Part shown: positions 19,360 through 30,267 of the stretch, piece by piece
Layout of the letters: the number at the start of each line of letters is the position of its first letter
Position numbering within the stretch: the first letter of the stretch is position 1
Assembly: GCA_900095095.1 (NCBI GenBank)
Contig: FMBT01000295.1
Location: 496,001 to 560,000 of the forward strand
Length of the DNA: 64,000 nucleotides
Origin: Fragilariopsis cylindrus CCMP1102
Lineage: Eukaryota > Bacillariophyta > Bacillariophyceae > Bacillariales > Bacillariaceae
Reading direction: 5' to 3'
The notes under the pieces: generated by a model
Told to the model about the DNA's origin: nothing
Database searches by the model: none
Seen by the model: the letters and a program-made list of their open reading frames with translations, nothing else
Position numbers and translations under genes: made by a program

Positions 19360-19803
19360 TATTAAATATTGAAAGAAAAATGCGTTGTCAAAATAAAAAT
19401 ACGATGAATACGCATAGCGAAGTGTAGGACTTCATTTAAAGAACGAATGAATGCATCAATCCAATGCGTGCGCGAAGTGCTCTCTGGACGTGTTATCATA
19501 ATTATTACTTCTCCTTAGGGCTACCAGAGAGGCACACAAACATCATTAAAACAATCAATTCGGTACATTACTTTACATCTCAGCTTAGATCTATAAATTA
19601 ATTGAATATTTGTAGCAATAACATCCATAATTTTAGAACAGTCATTTTATTGGCAAAAGTGTTTCGTACCATTTTATTAATAGTAATAAACTATTTAGAA
19701 AAGCAACAAGGAGTATTTTCGTTTCGTTATTCACAGCTAACTAACCCCTTCTTTCTATTCAATACAGGAATATGATTCGATTCCAGAAACTCTTTTTTCA
19801 TTT
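19360..19803. other. Convergent 3' spacer
   Basis: This stretch separates the 3' ends of VIPP1 and the LEA2-like gene and should hold both 3' untranslated regions. No other feature is visible. Confidence 0.5.
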
Positions 19804-20553
19804 TCAGCTCGATACTGTTACTGCAGTATCCTCTTCCTCGCTAGTATCAACCGGAGTTATTGGATAATCGTCAGCTCTCCACGTTGTGTTTATTATTTTG
19901 GACCGTAACCTTTCTGATTCTTTGGTTAGATTCGTCCAACCAACTCCAACAAAATCCATATGACAACTTACTCCCTGAAATTCCATCTTCCATGTATCAA
20001 GGATATTATTATCACATATCATTGACATACTTAATTTGATCTTCCCATTTGCCTTGATATGAAATACCCCACTCAACGGAATCTGTATAATACCACTCTT
20101 TTTAAAGACATCCCAAGATAAACTCGAAAAGACTTTCGTACCTGCATTTGTTGGTACCATTACTACATCATCGATTACTTCGAAATCCATCCGAGGTGAA
20201 AGGATCCATATCGCCTTGTCGTCGTTTTTCATCTTTGTACTATTATTATTTTCTACAACAGGTTGCTTTTGTTTTTGTTTTACATCCGTCACTTGACCGA
20301 TATAACTTAATTTGTCTTCCCAATCTGGATAGTACAGATCAAATGTAAATGCATGTACAGCAGCTGTAATGTAATTACCATTATATAATTTTATATTTGC
20401 TCCAATGTTAAAAGCTGGAGTAGAATCGTGTAGTAACGTAGGATATATACTTTGTACCTGGAAAGAAAATTGTGGTAGTCGTGGCCTGAAAACCAACAAA
20501 CTAGCTAATGCTGCGGCAAGAATTCCAATACCGGTTGGGATAATAGCTACCAT
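19804..20553 (-). CDS. Membrane-anchored LEA2-like protein
   Basis: The protein has 249 residues in one exon. It begins with an uncleaved-looking hydrophobic segment (about 4-22, ending L-L-V-F-R-P-R-L-P). A beta-rich domain follows, with a strand reading F-N-I-G-A-N-I-K-L-Y-N-G-N, and later I-Q-I-P-L-S-G-V-F-H-I-K-A-N-G-K-I-K-L. This layout (short anchor, then a N-P-N-type strand and an outer sheet) is that of LEA_2/NDR1-HIN1-like proteins, which sit at membranes and are linked to stress and lipid contact. The match is by pattern only; the usual Asn-Pro-Asn is not exact. The 90-140 region holds a Lys- and Asn-rich insertion. The protein could instead belong to a diatom-specific family. Confidence 0.6.
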   Translation of the reverse strand: MVAIIPTGIGILAAALASLLVFRPRLPQFSFQVQSIYPTLLHDSTPAFNIGANIKLYNGNYITAAVHAFTFDLYYPDWEDKLSYIGQVTDVKQKQKQPVVENNNSTKMKNDDKAIWILSPRMDFEVIDDVVMVPTNAGTKVFSSLSWDVFKKSGIIQIPLSGVFHIKANGKIKLSMSMICDNNILDTWKMEFQGVSCHMDFVGVGWTNLTKESERLRSKIINTTWRADDYPITPVDTSEEEDTAVTVSS

Positions 20554-21111
20554 CGTCCTTGTTTTTTTGTGGTTTTGTTATGTATTTACTGAATTGATGA
20601 TGGTAAATTCTCGTCGAATAGAAGAACGATGTAGTTTGTTTACAAGTCAAAGGATTTGTGACATCAATCGATATTATATATCATATCGATTACATCGATT
20701 GGCGATTTGGTTTCGTGGTTTCTGACACTTATTACTAGATATTTGAGTGAGGAGGCGCGCGGTAAACTAACATACTAGTAGTTTATGTTCCCATTATTTG
20801 TGAACAATTATTATCATAGGCGTAAAACATAAATGTAATAATGCGAATAATACAACACGCTGTTTGTTCTGTGGATACCTTCAGATCATAATAAGTGGAA
20901 GTAAAAACTGGACCTTGTTTGATAATATGTCCTGGTCTAAAAAAATGGTGTACTCACTATACAAGTTTGATGGGATATTCCTAAAACAGTTAAGGCGGGC
21001 ATGGCGTTCCTAAAAACTTCTATAAGATTTTAGAGATGCAAGTAGAAATAAGTTAAATACTGTGAATACTTCTGGTCCAATCTATTTTGTTGTATTGCTA
21101 CTATTGTATTA
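20554..21111. other. Spacer between two minus-strand genes
   Basis: This should hold the promoter of the LEA2-like gene and the 3' end of the ferredoxin-like gene. No gene, RNA or repeat could be supported. Confidence 0.45.
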
Positions 21112-22314
21112 TTATAAGTCTACACTCTTCTTTTCATCTTCTCTTGCCCTCATAAGACGGCTGCGTTCTTTTCTCTCCAATCTAGCCTTTTCTTTCTTTT
21201 CAAACTCAGGGTTTTTCCCAACACCGAACATTGGACAATCCTTACAACCTCTTGAGGGACAGTTACTACATCGGGAACCGAAATTACCAGATATTTCTTG
21301 AGGAGCTGTAAATGCACCCGATGCCATGTGCTCTCCTTGATTGACCAATCTTGCCTTATTGTTAATATTCTGTCCTCTTCGATCTTTTTCTAATCTAACA
21401 AGTTCGTCGTATGGGATATAATGGATACAATCTACGGGACACGTTTCGATAGCAATTTGAATTGTTTCATCGTCGTCACCCCACTGTTGGAATACTCGTG
21501 CTCGTCCATGTTCTTCTTCCATAAAGAATGTCGATTGAGCAATCATAGCACAATTCCAACATCCAATACATGAATGCTCGTCGACATAGACCGATTGTAA
21601 ACGAATTACTTCACCGGTCTCTGCATCCTTTGGAACCTTCGTATGAGATTCGACCGTTGTCAAGTCTTCCTCATCTTCGTAGTATAACTCTTCTCTGTAT
21701 TCCTTCATACCTGTAACTTCATCTTTCGTTTCCAATGTATCATCAGTTTCTACTCCATATGTGTTTTTTATTGTATTTTCATCAAAGCCCCATTCTTGCA
21801 TTTGACGGACTTTATCGGCTCTATCATTTTCCTTCGCATTGAATTCTACCTCTTCAGCAGAAATGTTAGCTAACAAATCCAACCATAATTCAGATTCATC
21901 CTGCACTTCTTCTTCATTTGTATCGTCGTCGGCATTGTTCTTATTTGAAGATACATTTTCTTCGTCGTCATCTTCGGGGGATGGTTCGAAGGACGACCAG
22001 AAATTACCATCGGTTTTACTATCTCTATCTTGCCAATCTCCCTGGGCGTTATAATCAGTTCCCCATTCATCATCACCTGTAGCCATCCCTAATTCAGAGT
22101 TGATGATTCGGGGAGTAGGAGAAGGATGACGGTAACGAGCGACGCATTGTCCATCTAACAATGTTGAGAAAGAATAGCCATACGACAGTAATACTAGGAA
22201 GATTATTATCGAATTGATTTTTATTATAGCAAACGACGAAGTCGTTATTCGTTGTCGTTTTCGGTAGACGGTTGACGAAAAACAATTCGTCATATCATCA
22301 TTCGTCGTTATCAT
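21112..22314 (-). CDS. Plastid 4Fe-4S ferredoxin-like protein
   Basis: I start this at the ATG at 22314 (400 residues); the frame opens 11 codons earlier but only at a TTG. Residues about 30-55 form a hydrophobic signal ending Y-S-F-S, a plausible ASAFAP-like plastid signal. The middle is acidic. The cluster-binding part lies at about 243-305: H-S-C-I-G-C-W-N-C-A-M-I-A and then C-P-V-D-C-I-H-Y-I-P-Y, four cysteines in the ferredoxin spacing with the terminal Cys-Pro pair. One 4Fe-4S cluster is expected. A second Cys set near the C-terminus (C-S-N-C-P, C-K-D-C-P) may bind another metal. Known relatives are plastid ferredoxin-like proteins of algae and plants whose partner is unclear. It probably acts in electron transfer or redox sensing in the stroma. 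It is divergent from the BASS gene. Confidence 0.85.
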   Translation of the reverse strand: MITTNDDMTNCFSSTVYRKRQRITTSSFAIIKINSIIIFLVLLSYGYSFSTLLDGQCVARYRHPSPTPRIINSELGMATGDDEWGTDYNAQGDWQDRDSKTDGNFWSSFEPSPEDDDEENVSSNKNNADDDTNEEEVQDESELWLDLLANISAEEVEFNAKENDRADKVRQMQEWGFDENTIKNTYGVETDDTLETKDEVTGMKEYREELYYEDEEDLTTVESHTKVPKDAETGEVIRLQSVYVDEHSCIGCWNCAMIAQSTFFMEEEHGRARVFQQWGDDDETIQIAIETCPVDCIHYIPYDELVRLEKDRRGQNINNKARLVNQGEHMASGAFTAPQEISGNFGSRCSNCPSRGCKDCPMFGVGKNPEFEKKEKARLERKERSRLMRAREDEKKSVDL

Positions 22315-23102
22315 TTCACTCCAGTATCGGAGCAGCACGAAGTTCAATAATGTCGATCTTTTGCGTGCTATCAGAATGTTTGGATCATGCTCTAGAATTG
22401 TTTATATGGTATTTGTGGTCTGATTGAGAAGAGGGTGTTGTGTTTTTTTTATACATGTACACAGTACTCCTTTCTTATTATTTCTTGTTTCTGATTGCTG
22501 TAAGTTACTATGTAGTACTAGTACCGGTATTAGTATATTTCGATTGTTGGATCATTCGATCATTCATCATTCCGATTGATTTATTGCGATTGATTTCATT
22601 CGTCGTTGCCTGCTGTTTCTGTTTTTGGGACCGTCACTTTCGCGCTGTCGTTCTTCTTGTGTTAAAAAATCACATGTCTTTCCAGTCCCACGTGAATGAA
22701 TTTATGTGCTCTGTTGCACGTCATTCCGTCACCCGTCTACGAGCTTCGTATCCGCACATCAAAATGCCCGAAGCAACGCGGAAAATTTTGTGAATTATTT
22801 TCACGGAGTGGTAGTTTACGTATGGTGCTTTGTTAGACATCCCTTTTCACATCCCCTTGAATACGTTGAATTTTTATGCATTTAACGACATCACACACCG
22901 ATCATTTTTTCCCCAATGAGCAAAGTCACATCATTTTCTCCGATTTTGTGTTCAAAGAAGTGGCGATAGATAGATATATCAAAAGCAACAACAACCGAGA
23001 CGACATCACTCGTACATCTTATAAACATCACACATTATTTGTTTACCAGTGCTAGCCTCATCATCACACTACCGGTACATTTCCTTTGAAAAAACGAGAA
23101 TA
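22315..23102. promoter_or_regulatory. Divergent promoter region, ferredoxin-like and BASS genes
   Basis: About 790 bp separate two divergently transcribed plastid-protein genes, so both promoters must lie here. There are CACGTG- and CGTCA-like words near 22689-22730, but none that I can tie to a factor. An open frame at 22440-22793 is composition noise. Confidence 0.4.
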
Positions 23103-25040
23103 ATGAAACTATCAACAGCAACTCTCTTGGCGGTAGTATTACCTACGGTAGCAATTGCCTTTCAGCAACCTGCTGCCATTCGTTACAATGGTGTGGTACG
23201 TCATCGCGTCGATCGTAGACTATTGAAGAAGAAGAAATGACAAGTTTGAAAATTGATTTGAAAAAGAAATACAACAAAGCTGGATTGAAATTGAAATTTG
23301 GATATGTGATGGGATATGTAATGCAATAAATGTCATCATCAAAATGGCGATTCATCCAGACTTCAAATTTTTATCCAGTTGGTTGCATTGATCTTTCTTG
23401 AATTGAATTATTGTATTTGAACTGAATTATTTTATATTTAATTTATTGGCTTGTAAATTTACTTTCTGGTAACCTTTTTTTCTCATACTGCACTGTCTTT
23501 TTTCTGCTTCTTTTTGTGTTACATCATTACAGAAACTAGCCCCCGTCATGAGAAATACCATGCCAACTACCAGCTTTTCAACCACGTCGTCTTCAACAAG
23601 TCTTGTCATGGCGGTACGTACTTATTCATCATTTACTTCCTCGTCGACGAATATGAATAGTCGATTCATTCATTCTATAGATATTGAATTGTTATCCAGA
23701 CATCAACCACCGTCCCTTGCTTACACTATACCTTTTGTATTCGCTACTCTGTTTCTTTTTGTTGTTGTTCCACTCGCATTGTGCATGTTTGTTGCCATGT
23801 CTTGACAATGATTTGATTTCCTATATTTATGATTTTTGATATATATATATATATATATATATATCCCTCACTTCTCCAATATTATTTAAAATATACAAGG
23901 CTGAAGCAGCAGCAGCAAGTGAAGAAGGTGGAGCAGAAGAAAAGTCAACGGGATCAAAGCTTTTTAATGCATACGTTAAGACAGCAGGAGTTGCAACAAC
24001 ACTCTTTCCACTTTGGACTGTCCTCTTTACAGGTGCCGCCTTATCATCACCTCAATCATTTGCATGGTTTACAACAGAATACTTTACAGCAGCATTAGCA
24101 GCACTGATGCTTTCTATGGGTATCACATTAACACCACAAGATTTCTTAGACGTCCTGAAAGAACCTGCTTCTGTAGCTATGCAATTTACTCTATGTTATG
24201 CTATGATGCCATTATTGGCATTAGGATTAGGAAAATTTTTTGGTTTAGATCCTGCCATGTTAGCCGGTATGGTCTTAGTTGGTAGTATCAATGGTGGACA
24301 GGCATCGAACTTATGTACGTACATCGCACGTGGTAATGTTGCATTGTCCGTCCTTATGACAACAGCAACAACTGTAGGTGCGATTTTTATGACACCCCTT
24401 ATCTGTAAAGGATTATTAGGAACAGTCGTTCCTGTGGATGCTGCCGGTATTGCATTTTCTACTATCCAAGTTGTTTTGGGTCCTATTGCAGTCGGTATGG
24501 CAACAAACAAATTCTTTCCTAATTTTGTTAAGAAAATTTTACCAATCACACCTGTCATTGGTGTATTATCAACTTGTATGTTGGTAGCAAGTGCAGTAGC
24601 ACAAGTTACGGAACCAATATTAAATGCTGGATTGCAATTACAGGTACGTTCTTTTCTTTTGTTTCCACTGTCGTCGTATTTAACTAGCAGTTACAGTTTT
24701 ACTTCTTCTTCATATTTTTGGATTGTATGCTTACTTTATCTATTTTTCCTTTTGCATTTCTGTGCATTTCTAGGCTCCTATTTTTCTTTTGCACTTAATT
24801 GGTGGACTTGTTGGATACGGGTTACCAAAGTTAACAGGATTCGGTGAAGTCAAATCTCGTACAATGGCAATTGAAACATCAATGAAATCTTCAGCATTCG
24901 GATTTTTATTGGCCAAACTTCATTTTGGACAATACGCAGCTCGTGTTCCTAGTGCTGTTAGTGTCGTTTGGATGGCATTGACTGGTAGTATGTTAGCCGT
25001 TATCTGGAGATACATTCCCGTCAAAGAAGGCGAAGAATAA
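23103..25040 (+). CDS. Plastid BASS-family sodium:organic-acid symporter (four exons)
   Basis: I infer exons 23103-23195, 23533-23613, 23900-24643 and 24774-25040, all joined in phase 0, giving 394 residues. Exon 1 encodes a signal peptide ending V-A-I-A-F-Q-Q-P, a textbook ASAFAP plastid signal; exon 2 adds a Ser/Thr-rich transit stretch. The rest is a ten-helix BASS fold with signatures S-M-G-I-T-L, S-I-N-G-G-Q-A-S-N-L-C-T-Y-I-A-R-G-N-V-A and the crossover-type R-T-M-A-I-E-T-S-M. Plant plastid BASS proteins exchange sodium with pyruvate or other 2-keto acids; BASS2-type pyruvate uptake is possible here, but the substrate cannot be read from sequence. Intron 2 holds a TA microsatellite (23839-23864). 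Confidence 0.9.
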
Positions 25041-26310
25041 ATATTGTTAAAAAAACATTAAATAATATATTACAGTAATATAATAATAATGATGATTTCT
25101 GGATGTGAGCAGAGCAGCTAATACAAGATAAACAGAATAGAGCAGCGGGGTTGCTAATAATACAAATAACTATAACGATAATAACAAACACTAGTACAAA
25201 TAAATAACTTCAGTAATAGCATTGGAGAAAAATTACAACAGAATAATTGTAGTACTATGTAATGTAAAGAATAGTAACAGTTAAGTTTTGAATAGAGTCA
25301 GCTGCAAATTCAGGAAGGTTCATTGGCATTCTACTAGTCCTAACTTTTTTGAAATTCCTACAGTAGATGTAGAGTAATGTACTAGTTGGAACAATTATCA
25401 CCACTAGGAAGAGTGTTTTCTTGTCATATTTTTAATATGCCAGCAAAACTAGTTAATAAAATAGATATGCCTAGCTAATAGATATATACGAGTAGACTAT
25501 CAAAATTAAAGGATGTCTGTAGAATCTTTTAGACTAGTAATGTTACTGTTGTTGATCTATAATTTAAAAAAAAATCCAGAAGGACTAAAAGTAAAGAGGA
25601 GCGGAGGAAAACAACAGTCTATTTACTTGCATCATTGGCAATTATGATTGCTGATGGAATCTCAATGTTGGAAATATCAAGTGATGCAAAGCATGGCATT
25701 TGCACCAAATAGGGTAGGAGCTGCAACATGTGATGAATTACTTAGTTTTATGATCCTATCAAATAAATGTAAAAGTGCAGTGCACCATGCAACATCTTCT
25801 CAACCATTCATCCATCCATCCATCCATCCAGTCTATTTGATTACACTATTTGTTTCAGATTAAAGAACAGAGTTCTTGTCTCTTTGTGTTTTGTTCTATC
25901 ATGCATGATGACGATGATGATGATGAAGATGATGAGGAGGAGGAGGATGACATGACATGACATGACAACAATGACAATTATGATTGTTATTTTATGTACA
26001 GTATGTAATAATGCAAATTCTCCCCATGCCCAATCATCCCTGGGCGTGTATGCGCGGAAAATCTAAGAAAAGAGTTGCACGCTACAATCAGTTGAGGGCG
26101 TAACAACTCAACGTGAAGCACGCGACGTTAATTTTTTTTAATTTTGGGATGAAATAAAAAAAAAGCATCCATCGCAAATTGTTTTGAATCTATCATTATT
26201 GTACTAAGCAACTATCGATCTCTGAGCGTACCGCAACTCAAGAACGTTTTATCGTTCAAAGAACTATCACCCCAAAAAAATCTGTAGTCACCCACCACGG
26301 TGGGCATCAG
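25041..26310. other. Spacer with simple repeats
   Basis: About 1.3 kb without a supportable gene. It carries an ATCC microsatellite near 25809-25829 and a purine-rich GATGAT/GAGGAG stretch followed by CATGA repeats at about 25907-25963. The last 200 bases should be the promoter and leader of the TMEM185-like gene. Confidence 0.5.
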
Positions 26311-28431
26311 ATGAGAAATTCGTCCTTTGGGTCCAAGGATAAGTCTGGCTGGAAAGTTGGTGGTGCCCAAGAGACAGACCCCCTCATACGAAGCACCAAC
26401 AGTAGACGATCCAGTAACAATAATCCAGACTCCAATCTACGTGAAAGACGATCATCTTCTCGATCACCCATCGCTGTTTCTCTCTTCAATCAACGTTTTG
26501 GTGGTCCGGGTGGTGTAGAATCGAATATAACAATACCAAATATGAATCCCAATCCGGTAGCAGCGGCGACGAATTCTTCTGCAGCATCGGCTCCATTCAT
26601 TTCTAATACAACAACTAGCACCAATCCCAATAATGATGAGCCCACCTCATCGTATAACCAAATACAAGAGGGTGGTTCTCTCGGAGGCAATTCTGCGGGT
26701 TCGTATCAAAATTCGACAGCTGGTGGTGGAGAGGGTGGTAGTAACGCCCCCTCCACCAACAGCAACAGTAATCGATCTCTTCATTCCTTACGACGATCAC
26801 ATCTCTTATCGGGAAGAGAGGCGGGCGTTTCAAGTGGAGGAGAGGGTTCGGGAAATAGTTCTCCACTTTTAGAAATCCCCGAAGAGGTCTACCGCGTGCG
26901 CAGAGCTGCGCTACAAGTGTTAAAACCACTAACAAGAACTTGGGTTCGTAAATAAAACCGTTATTTTCTCGTTAAATAAATTTGATAAATTTCCCATGTA
27001 CCCCCTTATGACCAAAACTCACAAAATAAATTTATTTTTTATATTTTCAACCTTTTTTTTTGGCTTGTTTGGCTTTCGCAATTAAATGGTGAAAAATTAT
27101 TTATACATCCACACATGACGTAAAAAATATACAACAATAATATTGATATGATAATTGCAGCTAATTGTTTCGATTGGTTTTGCACTAACGGTCCTACTTG
27201 GAATGGCACGATGGATCAACTTACTATCGGTTCTTCCGTTCTGGTTCATTCTGCTACCATCCTGGTTGTCCCATGTTGGTCTATTTTGGTGTCACATCTC
27301 ATCAGCGAAAGCATTATCGGCCTTCATAGCAGAGGCTAATGAGACTCGACAACGACCGGACTCAAGTGATCATTTAGATCGGACCGAATACTTACCTCTA
27401 CTGCAACGTTCGCTCAAATTTGGACTCAAAACGGGTCTAATCTCCTTTGGTATTTTTATATTTGAGATACTTTTTTACTTTCGATTGGCCAATGGCAAAC
27501 TTTCATTAGCATCTTGCTTTACACCACTATGGATAATGGTTTTTGGTGGAATTGTTGATGGAATAATATGCAGAACGCAACATGTACTGAGACTCATTAG
27601 TTGGGTTTTAGTCTTTATTGCGATGATAATGCTATGTCTTAAGTTGGATTATCACCATGATGGTATCCAATGGAGAATAATTGTATGTCCTATTATAATT
27701 GTCTTGAGTGTTGCATCGGCGTCTCTTATATATATTGTTTACGGACATCAAGTGGGTTATTACCAATTGACTGAGTCACAATTAACCGCTGGAAATCTAT
27801 ATTCTCTTGCTGCTCTACTGAGTATTGTGTTGGTTGTTGTTATTGGTGAGATCATACCATTAAATAGTAGACATGTTGATATTGCGACTGCTATTTTTGT
27901 GGTAACAATGGCACCTATCGTCGTGGTTCTAGTTGGAATGGGAGCGTGGGTTGTTAGTAGGAATGAGTTTGGTCGGCTACTGTTGTACGGTGGTCAAGCT
28001 CAAGTTCATCCTCGGAGACTACGGTTTGATGCCAATGGCTGGACTAGTGTACAAGGTAGCGGAGTAAAAAATATTCCCATGTTTGGAGAAGTTAGGTAAG
28101 ATACGGTACCATTTTATTGTGTCGACGACCATACGTCATTTGATTTATTTTTCTTCTCTTCTGCACCACATCGATAGTTTCCAAATTTTATCTCTCACAT
28201 TTTTTTTCTCCCTTTAATAGCTTCCGTCCACTAAACAAAACAAATCAAAACAATAATATCGAACTAAGTATGTGCTGTACCTGTTATCCTCGCGAAGAAA
28301 ACGATGAAGAGATATTTCGAAACATACACGTAGACGGTGTGAACAATCATCCGTATCTTGCACCAGCATCATCAGAATCAGGTCCATCAACTTCGTACAT
28401 GCAATGGCAAGGTGAAACACAAACTGTATAA
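26311..28431 (+). CDS. TMEM185-like multi-pass membrane protein (three exons)
   Basis: I infer exons 26311-26943, 27161-28095 and 28221-28431, with introns of 217 and 125 bp, giving 592 residues. The first 190 residues are Ser-, Asn- and Gly-rich and disordered, probably cytosolic. Exon 2 encodes about eight transmembrane helices with the features of the TMEM185/FAM11 family: paired helices ending in L-K-L-D or F-R-L-A followed by a lumenal turn and a C-P-I or T-P-L-W-I segment. The exon 3 tail is polar and contains C-C-T-C-Y-P, a possible lipidation or metal site. The family has no settled biochemical role; location is likely an endomembrane. The start ATG follows a Kozak-neutral leader. The family call rests on pattern and could be wrong; the exon structure is firmer. 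Confidence 0.7.
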
Positions 28432-28677
28432 AATAAGTAGCTGTAATAATTACATTATAGTTAGACTTTCACTTTCTTCGAGTTTATTTCCACTCGTTCT
28501 TTGGAAAAGAGAAGACATTGAAAAATTAGTCTCTTTTCTTGTTTCGTAGATTGTTGATTGTAACTATGATAGCACAAAAGTAGGCAAAAAATAGTAGTGG
28601 GCAGTATAGTGATTTCTTCGTGTCGTAAGAATGATATATAAGTTGTAGCTTAAATGTATTATATATATTAAATCTGC

Positions 28678-30267
28678 TTATGATAGATATTGATTCTTTA
28701 ATCGTTTCAATACTTGGAATTCCCTTCCGGGGTATGTTCTCAATACATTAACGATCTCTTCTAGTTTTTCGGGAGCATATTCCCTAACTATTGCCGCACA
28801 TTCTTTGGCAGCAACTCTTTTTGCCTCAGCTGGGTCAGTGGGCATCGCAGCACGGCGGCCGCCGCGGTCCTCGTCGTATGGTTGACCGACAGGAGGTCGG
28901 CTCTCTGTCCATGCTCGCCAGGTTCGACTTTCGTCATGAATACGTAGTATCAAGTCACCATCTGGTGCTGTCCGGGCTTCTTCTAATAGTCGATCTGCTG
29001 TTCCAAAATCTTTTTCTCTTCTAGCAACATCTCGTTGTTTCAACAAGCCTTCTACCATATCGGGATTGATACATGCATCATTTTCTGGAGTAGTAGGAAT
29101 CTGACGCCACTTTTTGATATTCCATCCTCCATCTCCATTTACATCCTGGATAGTTTGTGGAACTTTCTTCCCATCTACAGACGTCCACCACATTTTTAGA
29201 CGATCATCGATGAATACACCATGTGTCGACTTCAGTTCATCGCGTAGTTGATCGGATACATCATATTTACGTCGTTTTCGAGCATCGTCACGGGTCTTAA
29301 TTAAATCCTCAATGTTCATTAATTGTTCCTCTGACATATATTCCGCATTGTCTTCATTGGCACATTTCCATTTGGCTGGCGGCGTGGCCTGTGAGAACGG
29401 TGACGGTGATGACGGTCGAAGCCTAGCGTTTGGATTATTATTCTCTTGAACATCCTCACGAACGTACAAAGGACTTCCGTTCAGCGGATAATCCCGCATT
29501 GTATGGATAGCATTCTGTGCCATGTCTGACGTTTCATATTGTACAATCCCATGTCCCTTAGATTTCCCTGTCATTACGTCAACACTAACAGATGCAAATA
29601 CAACATTACCAGCTTGTTTAAAATGATCCTTTAGATCTTGCCAACTTGCTCCATCTGGAATACCCTGGACAAAAACACGAGTTTTACGAAAGTCTTCTCG
29701 GAAAGTTTTGGTATCTGCTATTTCTCTCTTGAATTTATTCGATGATTGGCGTTGTTGTGTAGGTGACGACTCAGTATCCTCCACTCCGATACTGCTATTG
29801 ACATCTTCATTGTTAAATTTAGCATTTTTCTCCATCCAATTCGTACCGACCATATTACTTGATGGATCGGATACTTTTTTCTGTTTTATTCTCTTAGGTC
29901 GTCGTATCGTCGTCGTCGTCGTCTGAAACGCATCATTACTGTCGATGTTCTTTTTGGGTTTGACGACCAATTGTTTCTTTTCAGTAGGAGGAGGACTCGT
30001 CGGAGGAGGGGTATAACTTGTAGTACTTTTTGTAACCTCCCTTTCCACGCTATAATTGTCATCGTAGTCATCATCAACTGAAAACTCAGAAGGCTTATTT
30101 TGACGCTGCGCCGATCTTGTAACAGAACACTGGTTTCTTGAAGGAAGAGATAAAAATCCTTGACAAGAACAGATGACAGCACTCATTACGAGCAATAATA
30201 ACAACGACTTTCGACCGCCAAGAAATTTTTCATTATGACTATTCACTTTGTGCGAAAGAACAACCAT
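28678..30267 (-). CDS. Plastid RRM protein with CysRS-like helical hairpins
   Basis: The protein has 529 residues in one exon. A hydrophobic signal at about 18-38 ends C-Q-G-F-L-S, an ASAFAP-like junction that suggests the plastid. An RRM lies at about 188-268 (R-V-F-V-Q-G-I-P as RNP2; K-S-K-G-H-G-I-V-Q-Y as RNP1). Two related segments follow at about 325-365 and 405-450, reading I-x-x-L-I-K-T-R-D-D-A-R-K-R-R-K-Y and L-L-K-Q-R-D-V-A-R-R-E-K-D-F, each continuing with A-D- or S-D-containing helices and a D-D-R-x-x-x-W-like end. This is the pattern of the helical hairpin next to the anticodon domain in cysteinyl-tRNA synthetase. No aminoacylation motifs (HIGH, KMSKS) are present. I infer a plastid RNA-binding role, perhaps with tRNA or structured RNA. 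Confidence 0.75.
   Translation of the reverse strand: MVVLSHKVNSHNEKFLGGRKSLLLLLVMSAVICSCQGFLSLPSRNQCSVTRSAQRQNKPSEFSVDDDYDDNYSVEREVTKSTTSYTPPPTSPPPTEKKQLVVKPKKNIDSNDAFQTTTTTIRRPKRIKQKKVSDPSSNMVGTNWMEKNAKFNNEDVNSSIGVEDTESSPTQQRQSSNKFKREIADTKTFREDFRKTRVFVQGIPDGASWQDLKDHFKQAGNVVFASVSVDVMTGKSKGHGIVQYETSDMAQNAIHTMRDYPLNGSPLYVREDVQENNNPNARLRPSSPSPFSQATPPAKWKCANEDNAEYMSEEQLMNIEDLIKTRDDARKRRKYDVSDQLRDELKSTHGVFIDDRLKMWWTSVDGKKVPQTIQDVNGDGGWNIKKWRQIPTTPENDACINPDMVEGLLKQRDVARREKDFGTADRLLEEARTAPDGDLILRIHDESRTWRAWTESRPPVGQPYDEDRGGRRAAMPTDPAEAKRVAAKECAAIVREYAPEKLEEIVNVLRTYPGREFQVLKRLKNQYLS

Noticed and set aside
22440-22793. 117-codon hydrophobic open frame in the spacer
   Set aside because: Composition is that of AT-rich DNA; there is no homology pattern and it lies in a divergent promoter.
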